From the NCBI RefSeq assembly GCF_004005855.1, contig NZ_SACL01000002.1, positions 124,001-188,000 on the forward strand: a stretch of 64,000 nucleotides of DNA, in the 5' to 3' direction. The notes below the pieces were generated by a model. It had not been told where the DNA came from. It ran no database searches and was given only the letters and a program-made list of their open reading frames with translations. Position numbers and translations under genes: made by a program. The stretch comes from Rhodovarius crocodyli (lineage in GTDB: Bacteria; Pseudomonadota; Alphaproteobacteria; Acetobacterales; Acetobacteraceae). Shown piece by piece: positions 42,803 through 49,902 of the stretch (positions within the stretch are counted from its first letter, which is position 1; each line of letters opens with the position of its first letter).

Positions 42803-43702
42803 ATGGCATCGAGAAACCCCGCTGAAAGCCTGCCGGCCGGTTATGAGCCGGCGAAGGTCTGGCGCTGGGAGCCGGGCAATGGCGGCGCCTTCGCCGGCAC
42901 CAACCGCCCGATCGCGGGCGCCACGCATGACAAGGAGCTGCCGGTCGGCAAGCACCCGCTGCAGCTGTATTCCCTGGCCACGCCGAACGGCATGAAGGCC
43001 TCCATCATGCTGGAGGAGCTGCTGGAAGCCGGGCATGCCGGGGCGGAATACGATGCCTGGCTGCTGCGCATCGACGGCAACCAGTTCGGCTCGGGCTTCG
43101 TGGCGGCCAACCCCAATTCCAAGATCCCGGCCCTGATGGACCACGCCCCGAAGGGCGGCGGCGCGCCGGTCCGGGTGTTCGAATCCGGCTCCATCCTGCT
43201 CTATCTGGCCGAGAAGTTCGGCAATGCCTTCCTGCCCGCCGATACGGCCGGACGTGCCGAGACCCTGAACTGGCTGTTCTGGCAGATGGGATCGGCGCCC
43301 TTCATGGGCGGCGGCTTCGGCCATTTCTATGCCTATGCGCCGATGCACATCCAATACGCCATCGACCGCTACGCGATGGAGACCAAGCGCCTGTTCGACG
43401 TGCTGGACCGCCGCCTGGCGGAAACCCGCTTTCTGGCGGGCGATGCCTACACCATCGCCGACATCGCGGCCTGGCCCTGGTTCGGGGGCATGGCGCTCGG
43501 TGAGTATTACGGCGATGCCGCGACCTTCCTGGACCTGCAGAGCTACACGCATGTCCGGCGCTGGACGGCGGAGATCGCCGCCCGCCCGGCGGTGAAGCGC
43601 GGCAAGATGGTCAACCGCGCCTGGGGCGAGCCCTCCGGCCAGCTGCATGAGCGGCACGACGCCGCCGACTTCGCCACCAGGACGGCCGACAAGCTGGGCT
43701 GA
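42803..43702 (+). CDS. yghU: YghU-type glutathione S-transferase
   Basis: 299-residue GST of the Nu class. The long N-terminal arm (KVWRWEPGNGGAFAGTNRPI) is diagnostic, followed by the thioredoxin-fold LQLYSLATPNGMKASIMLEE with the Thr-Pro-Asn-Gly site. VFESGSILLYLAEKFG and IADIAAWPW complete the GST fold. Such proteins reduce disulphides and peroxides. A hairpin separates it from the convergent Bug gene. Confidence 0.92.
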   Translation: MASRNPAESLPAGYEPAKVWRWEPGNGGAFAGTNRPIAGATHDKELPVGKHPLQLYSLATPNGMKASIMLEELLEAGHAGAEYDAWLLRIDGNQFGSGFVAANPNSKIPALMDHAPKGGGAPVRVFESGSILLYLAEKFGNAFLPADTAGRAETLNWLFWQMGSAPFMGGGFGHFYAYAPMHIQYAIDRYAMETKRLFDVLDRRLAETRFLAGDAYTIADIAAWPWFGGMALGEYYGDAATFLDLQSYTHVRRWTAEIAARPAVKRGKMVNRAWGEPSGQLHERHDAADFATRTADKLG

Positions 43703-43711
43703 GGCGGCTCA

Positions 43712-43732
43712 CGCCGGGGCCTGGCCCCGGCG
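43712..43732. terminator. hairpin between convergent genes
   Basis: CGCCGGGGCC and GGCCCCGGCG are perfect arms with a one-base centre. It lies between the convergent GST and Bug stops and has no T run on either strand. Confidence 0.55.
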
Positions 43733-43734
43733 CC

Positions 43735-44709
43735 TTACTCCTCCGGCCGGAAGCCGCTGTCGCGCACGATCGGGCCCCATGTCCGGGTTTCCGCCTCGAT
43801 GCGGCTGGCGAAGGCATCGGCGCCCATATGGGCGGCCAGGAACTCGCGCTCCTCAAGGCGCGGCTTCAGATCGGCGTCCTGGCTGATCTGCCCGAGCAGC
43901 CCGTTCAGCGCCGATACCAGCGCGGCGGGCGCGCGGGCGGGCAGGAAGATGCCGAACCACTCGTCGAAGGACAGCTGCGGGAAGCCCGCCTCGATGAAGG
44001 TCGGCACCTCCGCCAGGCGCGGCAGGCGGGTGGCGTTGGTGTGGGCCAGCATGCGCAGGCGGCCGGCGCGCACATGCTCCGTCTGGTCGCCGATCACGTT
44101 GAAGGAGGCCGGGATCTGCCCGCCCAGCAGGTCCGCGATGGCGGGCGCGGCGCCGCGATACGGCACGTGAGAGACCTCGATGCCCGCCGCCTTGCCCAGC
44201 ACCACCCCCGCGAAATGCGGCATGGAGCCCGCGGCCGGCGAGGCATAATGCAGCCCGCCGCGCTGCTTCGCGAAGGTCACGAGGTCGGCCACGCTGTTCA
44301 CGCCCGCGGCACCCGGGCCCACCGCCAGGCCGAAGGGATACAGCACCACGGGTGAGATCGGCGTCAGGTCGCGCGCCGGCACATAGCGCAGGCGGTCCCC
44401 ATACAGGTGCGGATAGATGGTCACCATGCTGGCGGGCGTGATCAGCAGGGTGGTGCCGTCATTCTCGGCCTGCTGCATCGCCTCGATCGCCAGGCGGCCG
44501 GCGGCGCCGACGCGCTGTTCCACCACCACCTGCGGCGCCCAGCTGCCGCGCAGCTTCTCGGCCAGCATGCGGGCGACCACATCGACCGTGCCGCCGGCGG
44601 GAAAGCCCACCAGGATGCGGGCGGTGCGGGCCACGGGGGTCTGGGCGCGGGCCAGCGACGGCAGCGCGAGCGGCGCGCCCAGCAGGGCGCGGCGGGCGAG
44701 ATGGATCAT
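43735..44709 (-). CDS. Bug-family tripartite tricarboxylate receptor
   Basis: 324-residue receptor. Signal ARRALLGAPLALPSLARAQ is followed by ARILVGFPAGGTVDVVARM, VVVEQRVGAAGRLA and VPYRGAAPAIADLLGG. A strong AGGAGG site precedes the ATG. It has no membrane partners nearby. The TetR gene follows upstream in the same direction, 38 bp away. Confidence 0.91.
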   Translation of the reverse strand: MIHLARRALLGAPLALPSLARAQTPVARTARILVGFPAGGTVDVVARMLAEKLRGSWAPQVVVEQRVGAAGRLAIEAMQQAENDGTTLLITPASMVTIYPHLYGDRLRYVPARDLTPISPVVLYPFGLAVGPGAAGVNSVADLVTFAKQRGGLHYASPAAGSMPHFAGVVLGKAAGIEVSHVPYRGAAPAIADLLGGQIPASFNVIGDQTEHVRAGRLRMLAHTNATRLPRLAEVPTFIEAGFPQLSFDEWFGIFLPARAPAALVSALNGLLGQISQDADLKPRLEEREFLAAHMGADAFASRIEAETRTWGPIVRDSGFRPEE

Positions 44710-44747
44710 GGTTTCCTCCTGCGCGAAGCAGTAGCGGGCGGCAGCCT

Positions 44748-45311
44748 TCAGGCCAAGCCGTGAAGCGCCTTGGAAACCAGGGCTTTCACATGCGCCTCGT
44801 CCGGCCGGGCGCCCAGGAACAGGATGCGGTAGATGATGGGGGCCATCACCCCGTCGATCAGCGATTCTGTGCCAGGAGAGAATTCGCCGCGCAGTTGGGC
44901 GCGCAGGGTCAGCGTGTCCAGCGCCTCACGCAGATAGACGCAGCACTGGAAGGCCTGCTCGCCGGAGGCATTGGCCGCCAGCACGTCGCGCAGCATCGCC
45001 TGGCCGGGGGTGGAGGCATATTCATCGGCGATCTGCTCGGCCCAGGCCTCCAGGTCGCCGCGCAGCGTGCCCGTGTCGGTGGGCGGCGTGTCGGGGCGCA
45101 GGCGCTCGACCGCCACATCCGCCAGCAGTTCCGACAGCTCTCCCCAGCGGCGATAGAGGGTGGAGGGCGTGACCCCGGCCTCGGTCGCGATCATCGGGAA
45201 GGTGATCTCCGCCCGGTCATGCCGGGCCAGCAGGGCGCGCACCGCCTGATGCACAGAGGCCTGCACCCGCGCGCTGCGCCCCCCGGGCCGTAGCTGTTCT
45301 TTCCTGACCAT
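44748..45311 (-). CDS. TetR/AcrR family regulator of the adjacent MFS gene
   Basis: 187-residue regulator. HTH region ITFPMIATEAGVTPSTLYRRWG follows a helical start (ASVHQAVRALLARHDRAE), and the ligand domain ends at ALVSKALHGLA. Start at MVRKEQLRPG; another ATG lies three codons earlier. Two AT-rich inverted repeats separate it from the divergent MFS gene, a classic repressor/efflux layout. Confidence 0.92.
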   Translation of the reverse strand: MVRKEQLRPGGRSARVQASVHQAVRALLARHDRAEITFPMIATEAGVTPSTLYRRWGELSELLADVAVERLRPDTPPTDTGTLRGDLEAWAEQIADEYASTPGQAMLRDVLAANASGEQAFQCCVYLREALDTLTLRAQLRGEFSPGTESLIDGVMAPIIYRILFLGARPDEAHVKALVSKALHGLA

Positions 45312-45342
45312 GGGCCTCACATGGCATGTCGCTCGACAAAAT

Positions 45343-45401
45343 CAAATTCTTTGCTTTAAGTTTTGTGCGGCGCACCCAGATAAACGCAAATCCTTTGCGT
45401 T
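45343..45401. promoter_or_regulatory. two TetR-type operators in the divergent promoter
   Basis: AACGCAAA/TTTGCGTT (45383-45401) is a perfect 8-bp inverted repeat with a TCC centre. A weaker copy, CAAATTCTTTGC (45343-45354), shares the CAAAT.CTTTGC core 43 bp upstream. Both lie between the tetR-type and MFS starts. Confidence 0.75.
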
Positions 45402-45411
45402 AGGCCGTCCG

Positions 45412-46569
45412 ATGCCCCTCTCGTCCTCCAGCGCCACCGCCTATCACGCGGCGGGGCTGATCACCTTCTTCGCGCTGGGCGCCGCCCCCACGCCCATCTA
45501 CCGGCTGTATCAGGAGGCCTGGGGCTTCTCGCCGCTGACGCTCACGCTGGTGTTCGGCATCTATGCGGTGGCGCTGCTGGCCTCGCTGCTCACGCTCGGC
45601 AGCCTGGGCGACCATCTGGGCCGCAGGCCCGCGATCGCCCTGGCGCTGGTGCTGCAGATCCTCAGCCTGACGCTGTTCATCGAGGCGGACGGCGTGCCCA
45701 TGCTGCTGGCGGCGCGCATCGTGCAGGGCATTTCCACCGGCATCGCCGGCAGCAGCTTCGGTGCCGCGCTGATGGACAGCAGCCCCAGCCGCGGCCCGGG
45801 CCTGAACAGCATGGCGCCGCTGTTCGGCCTGACGGTCGGCATCGTCCTGACCGGTGTGCTGGTGCAGTTCGCGCCCTTCCCGACACGGCTGGTCTTTGTG
45901 CTGATGCTGCTGGCCTGCCTGGGGCTGCTGCTGTTGCTGGCCCGGGTGCCGGAGACGGTTCGCCACCCCCGCCGCCCGCCACTGGCCGCCCTGCTGCCGC
46001 GCATCGCCATCCCCGAGGCCGCGCGCCGGCCGTTGCTGCTGGGCACGCCCATCATCGTGACCGTCTGGGCCACGGGCGGGCTGTACCTGTCGCTGATGCC
46101 TTCGCTGCTGCGGGCCGCCACCGGCAGTTCCTCGGCGCTGGTCGGTGCCGGGGCGGTGTCGCTGCTCACGCTGTTCGGGCTGTTGGGCACGCGGGTGGCG
46201 CGGCGGCTGCATACCGGCCAGATCCTGCGGCTCGGCGCCCTCTGCCTCTCGATAGGGCCGCTGGTGGTATTGGCCGGCGTGGCGCTGGGCTCGATGCCCG
46301 TCATCGCGCTGGGCAGCGCCATAGCGGGGCTGGGCTTCGGCGGGTCCTTCCTGGGCGTCATGGGCTGGGTCATGCCCTTGGGCGGGGCCGAGGGCCGGGC
46401 CGGGCTGCTCTCGGCCTTCTATGTCATCAGCTATCTGGCCTTCTGCGTGCCGGCCATGCTGGGCGGGCTGGCGGCGGGAGAGTTCGGGCTGGTGCCGGCG
46501 ATCTGCGGCTATCTGCTGGGTCTGTCGGCACTGGGGGCCACGGCGCTGGCGACGGCCTGGCGGCGATAA
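45412..46569 (+). CDS. MFS efflux-type transporter
   Basis: 385-residue permease with about 12 helices. GSLGDHLGRRPAIALALVLQ is motif A, and ARIVQGISTGIAGSSFGAAL resembles motif C of efflux carriers. The start ATG of MPLSSSSATAYH lies just after the second operator. The divergent TetR regulator probably represses it and may sense its substrate. Confidence 0.9.
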   Translation: MPLSSSSATAYHAAGLITFFALGAAPTPIYRLYQEAWGFSPLTLTLVFGIYAVALLASLLTLGSLGDHLGRRPAIALALVLQILSLTLFIEADGVPMLLAARIVQGISTGIAGSSFGAALMDSSPSRGPGLNSMAPLFGLTVGIVLTGVLVQFAPFPTRLVFVLMLLACLGLLLLLARVPETVRHPRRPPLAALLPRIAIPEAARRPLLLGTPIIVTVWATGGLYLSLMPSLLRAATGSSSALVGAGAVSLLTLFGLLGTRVARRLHTGQILRLGALCLSIGPLVVLAGVALGSMPVIALGSAIAGLGFGGSFLGVMGWVMPLGGAEGRAGLLSAFYVISYLAFCVPAMLGGLAAGEFGLVPAICGYLLGLSALGATALATAWRR

Positions 46570-46647
46570 CTTGTCCGGACAGGGGGCCTTGGCCTCCTGC
46601 CCCGCCCCGCGCAAAATGCCCCCGTTCCAAGAAAGGCGAGGGCACCA

Positions 46648-48015
46648 ATGCCACGCACGATGTTCGACAAGATCTGGGACAGCCGCGTGGTGGCTGATCT
46701 CGGGGAAGGCTGGTCGCTGCTGTATCTCGACCGGGTTCTGCTGCACGACCTCTCGGGCGGCCGCGCGATCCGGGAGGTGGTTGAGGCCGGCCACGGCATC
46801 GCCGAGCCCGAGAAGGTGTTCGCGACCCCGGACCATGCCGTCTCCTCCCGCCCCGGCCGCGATGGGGAGACCTTCGCCGGCGGCGCGCTGCTGGTGAATT
46901 CGCTCCGCGACACCACGCGGCAGACCGGCGCGCATTTCTTCGACATCGGCCAGAAGGGCCACGGCATCGTGCATGTCATGGCGCCGGAACTGGGCATCGT
47001 GCTGCCGGGCCTGACCCTGGCCTGCGGCGACAGCCACACCTGCACCAATGGCGGGCTCGGGTGTCTGGCCTTCGGCATCGGCGCCAGCGAGCTGACCCAT
47101 GCGCTGGCGACGCAGACCCTGCCGCAGCGCCGGCCGCGCACCATGCGGATCCGCTTCGAGGGCGAGCGCCCGGCGGGCGTCACCGCCAAGGATATGATCC
47201 TGGCCGCGATCGGTCGCCTCGGCGCCGCGGCCGGTACCGGCTATGCCATCGAATATGCCGGCAGCGCGGTGCGGGCGCTCTCGGTCGAGGAACGGCTGAC
47301 GCTGTGCAACCTGTCGATCGAGATGGGCGCCAAGATCGGCATGGTCGCACCGGATGAGACCACCTTCGCCTGGATCAAGGGCCGGGACTTCGCGCCCAAG
47401 GGCGCGTTGTGGGAAGCGGCGCTGGCCGATTGGCGCGATGTGCCCTCCGACCCCGGGGCGGTGTTCGATGCCGACCACCTGATCCCGATGGAGGAGATCG
47501 CGCCCCAGATCACCTGGGGCACCAGCCCCGCGCAGACCGCGCCCATCACCGGCCATGTGCCGGATGCGGCCGATGCCAAGGCGCTGGACTATATGGGCCT
47601 GCAGCCCGGACAGAAGCTGATCGGCACCAAGGTGGATTGGGTATTCATCGGCAGCTGCACCAATTCGCGCCTGTCCGACCTGCGCGCGGCGGCGGAGGTG
47701 ATCCGGGGCCGGCGCAAGGCCGATCACGTCACCGCGTGGGTGGTGCCGGGCAGCGAGGCCGTGAAGCACGCCGCCGAGGCCGAGGGGCTGCACGAACGCT
47801 TCCTGGAAGCAGGCTTCGAATGGCGTGAACCCGGCTGCGCGCTGTGCGTGGCCGCGAACGGGGAAAGCGTGCCGTCGGGCGCGCGCTGCGTCTCCACCAG
47901 CAACCGCAACTTCGTGGGCCGCCAGGGCACCGGGGCGCGCACGCATCTGGCCAGCCCCGCCATGGCGGCGGCCGCGGCCATCGCCGGGCAATTCGTCGAC
48001 GTCAGGGGGTTCTGA
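46648..48015 (+). CDS. leuC: 3-isopropylmalate dehydratase large subunit homologue
   Basis: 455-residue aconitase-family subunit. FeS cysteines are in FIGSCTNSR and EPGCALCVAANGE. CGDSHTCTNGGLGCLAFGIG is the conserved core. Near the start the family DHNVPT-type motif reads DHAVSS, a departure from standard LeuC. It heads a leuC-leuD-leuB-type unit with overlapping starts and no leuA. It may serve leucine synthesis or a related hydroxyacid path. Confidence 0.85.
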   Translation: MPRTMFDKIWDSRVVADLGEGWSLLYLDRVLLHDLSGGRAIREVVEAGHGIAEPEKVFATPDHAVSSRPGRDGETFAGGALLVNSLRDTTRQTGAHFFDIGQKGHGIVHVMAPELGIVLPGLTLACGDSHTCTNGGLGCLAFGIGASELTHALATQTLPQRRPRTMRIRFEGERPAGVTAKDMILAAIGRLGAAAGTGYAIEYAGSAVRALSVEERLTLCNLSIEMGAKIGMVAPDETTFAWIKGRDFAPKGALWEAALADWRDVPSDPGAVFDADHLIPMEEIAPQITWGTSPAQTAPITGHVPDAADAKALDYMGLQPGQKLIGTKVDWVFIGSCTNSRLSDLRAAAEVIRGRRKADHVTAWVVPGSEAVKHAAEAEGLHERFLEAGFEWREPGCALCVAANGESVPSGARCVSTSNRNFVGRQGTGARTHLASPAMAAAAAIAGQFVDVRGF

Positions 48016-48647
48016 TGACCATGCAGCCCTTCACCACCATCACCGATGTCGCCGTGCCCTATCTGCACGCCAATGTGGACACCGACGTCATCATCCCGAT
48101 CCAGCGCCTGCTTGGCACGACCAGCGACGGGCTCGGCCCCTTTGCCTTCGAGCGCCTGCGCTACAACGCCGATGGCTCCGACAACCCGGACTTCCTGCTG
48201 AACCGGCCGGAGTACAAGGGCTCTGGCATCCTGATGGCGGCCGAGAACTTCGCCTGCGGGTCATCGCGCGAAGGCGCGGTGTGGGCGCTGATGGGCATGG
48301 GTGTGCGCTGCGTGATCGCGCCCAGCTTCGGCGACATCTTCTTCTCCAACTGCTTCCAGAACGGCATGCTGCCGGTGCGCCTGCCGATCGAGGTGATCCG
48401 CCGGATCGCGGAGGAAACCGAGGCCAGCCCCGGCAACGCCCGCACCACCGTCGATCTGGCGCGGCGCGTGGTCATCACCCCCACCGGCGCCGAGATCCCC
48501 TTCGAGGTGGATGCGCGCCGGCGGGAGGCCCTGCTCGAAGGCCTCGACGACATCTCCCTCACCAAGCGCCACGCGGAGGCCATCGCGGCCTGGCGCGCGA
48601 AGGACCGCGCGGCGCGGCCCTGGGCTTCCGAAGGACTTTCCCGATGA
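48015..48647 (+). CDS. leuD: 3-isopropylmalate dehydratase small subunit homologue
   Basis: 210-residue swivel-domain partner. PYLHANVDTDVIIPIQRLLG and AENFACGSSREGAVWALMGMGV are hallmark segments, and FFSNCFQNGMLPV follows. The start overlaps the leuC stop as TGATG, and its end overlaps leuB as ATGA. Longer upstream frame rejected for lack of similarity. Confidence 0.9.
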   Translation: MTMQPFTTITDVAVPYLHANVDTDVIIPIQRLLGTTSDGLGPFAFERLRYNADGSDNPDFLLNRPEYKGSGILMAAENFACGSSREGAVWALMGMGVRCVIAPSFGDIFFSNCFQNGMLPVRLPIEVIRRIAEETEASPGNARTTVDLARRVVITPTGAEIPFEVDARRREALLEGLDDISLTKRHAEAIAAWRAKDRAARPWASEGLSR

Positions 48648-49744
48648 TCAGGATCCTGGTTCTGCCCGGCGATGGCGTGGGCCCCGAAGTGACGCGCGAG
48701 GCGCTGCGGGTGCTGCGCTGGTTCATCGACCATCGCGGGCTGAAGGCCGAGATCACCGAGCGCGATTTCGGCCTGGTGAACTGGCAGAAGCACGGCACCA
48801 TGATGCCCGACGAGACCTGGGCCCGCATCGAGGAAGCCGACGCCATCCTGTTCGGTGCCGTGGGCACGCTGGACCAGAAGGCCGTGCCCGCCGAGGAACG
48901 CCGCAAGGGCGGGCTGCTGCGCATCCGCAAGTCGCTCGACCTGTTCGCCAATATCCGGCCCGTGCGCATGCCGCGCGCGCTGCTGGAGACCAGCCCCTAC
49001 AAGCCCCGCGTGATCGAGGGCGTGGATCTGTGCTTCGTGCGCGAACTGACGGCGGGGATGTATTTCGGCACCCCGCGCGGCGTGACCGGCGAAAGCCCGG
49101 ACCGGCGCGGCGTGAACACCCATTCCTATACGGAAGCCGAGATCGCCCGCGCCGCGCGCTTCGCCTTCGAGCTTGCCCGCACGCGCCGCAACCACGTGAC
49201 CAGCGTGGACAAGGGCAATGTGATGGAGGCGGGTGCGCTGTGGCGCGATGTCGTGACCGGCATCCATGCGGCCGAGTATGCGGATGTGGAGCTGCGCCAC
49301 CTGCTGGCCGACAATTGCGCCATCCAGCTCTCCCGCGCGCCGCGCGGCTTCGACGTGATCGTGACGGACAATCTGTTCGGAGACCTGCTGAGCGATGCGG
49401 CGGGCGCCATCATCGGATCACTCGGCATGCTGCCCTCGGCCGCGCTGTCGGCGCCCGACGCCGCCGGGCGCCGCCGCGCGCTGTATGAGCCGATCCACGG
49501 CAGCGCGCCTGACATCGCGGGGCAGGGGGTGGCCAACCCGCTGGGCGCCATCCTGTCCGTGGCACTTCTGCTGCGCCATTCGGCCGGCATGCCGGCCGAG
49601 GCGGCGCTGCTGGAACGCGCGGTCGAATCCGCCCTGGACGGCGGCGCCCGCACTGCCGACATCGCGGCCCCCGGCGAGGCGGTGCTGCGCACGGAGGCCA
49701 TGGCGCAGGCCGTTCTGGACCGACTGATACATGACAAAACATGA
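48644..49744 (+). CDS. leuB: 3-isopropylmalate dehydrogenase homologue
   Basis: 366-residue NAD-dependent beta-decarboxylating dehydrogenase. ILVLPGDGVGPEVTREALRV starts it, LRIRKSLDLFANIRPVR is the LeuB-type substrate motif, and TDNLFGDLLSDAAGAIIGS and HGSAPDIAGQGVANP follow. The last codons run into a 60-bp tandem repeat. It fits isopropylmalate better than the tartrate-like paralogue at 37178. Confidence 0.87.
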   Translation: MIRILVLPGDGVGPEVTREALRVLRWFIDHRGLKAEITERDFGLVNWQKHGTMMPDETWARIEEADAILFGAVGTLDQKAVPAEERRKGGLLRIRKSLDLFANIRPVRMPRALLETSPYKPRVIEGVDLCFVRELTAGMYFGTPRGVTGESPDRRGVNTHSYTEAEIARAARFAFELARTRRNHVTSVDKGNVMEAGALWRDVVTGIHAAEYADVELRHLLADNCAIQLSRAPRGFDVIVTDNLFGDLLSDAAGAIIGSLGMLPSAALSAPDAAGRRRALYEPIHGSAPDIAGQGVANPLGAILSVALLLRHSAGMPAEAALLERAVESALDGGARTADIAAPGEAVLRTEAMAQAVLDRLIHDKT

Positions 49745-49859
49745 AGATCGGCGGGTCGTTGATGAAACATGATAAATGTCGAGGAAACTTTTTCGATAGC
49801 ATGAAGAAAGGCGGCAACTGCCTAAAACACGATAAGTATACAGACGCATGAATTAGCGG
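49740..49859 (+). repeat. diverged 60-bp tandem repeat upstream of the RTX gene
   Basis: CATGAAGATCGGCGG (49740) recurs as CATGAAGAAAGGCGG (49800), and AAACATGATAAATGT (49765) as AAACACGATAAGTAT (49825), both exactly 60 bp apart. The region is AT-rich and holds five ACATGA/GCATGA-like motifs. It spans the leuB stop and the likely RTX promoter. Confidence 0.6.
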
Positions 49860-49872
49860 ACCCGGTGGTATC

Positions 49873-49893
49873 CCGAAGGGAACATCCCTTCGG
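49873..49893 (+). promoter_or_regulatory. hairpin at the RTX gene ribosome site
   Basis: CCGAAGGG and CCCTTCGG form a perfect 8-bp stem with an AACAT loop. The stem shares its last two bases with the GGAGG Shine-Dalgarno site (49892-49896), so folding could modulate translation of the GTG-started gene. Confidence 0.55.
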
Positions 49894-49902
49894 AGGCGCA
49901 TT

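Noticed and set aside
46572..46581. TGTCCGGACA palindrome before leuC as an operator
   Set aside because: Only 10 bp and GC-rich; too short to separate from chance without other copies.
45400..47991. 863-codon open frame on the minus strand
   Set aside because: Antisense to MFS and leuC, rich in Gln/Arg/His, with no recognisable domain.
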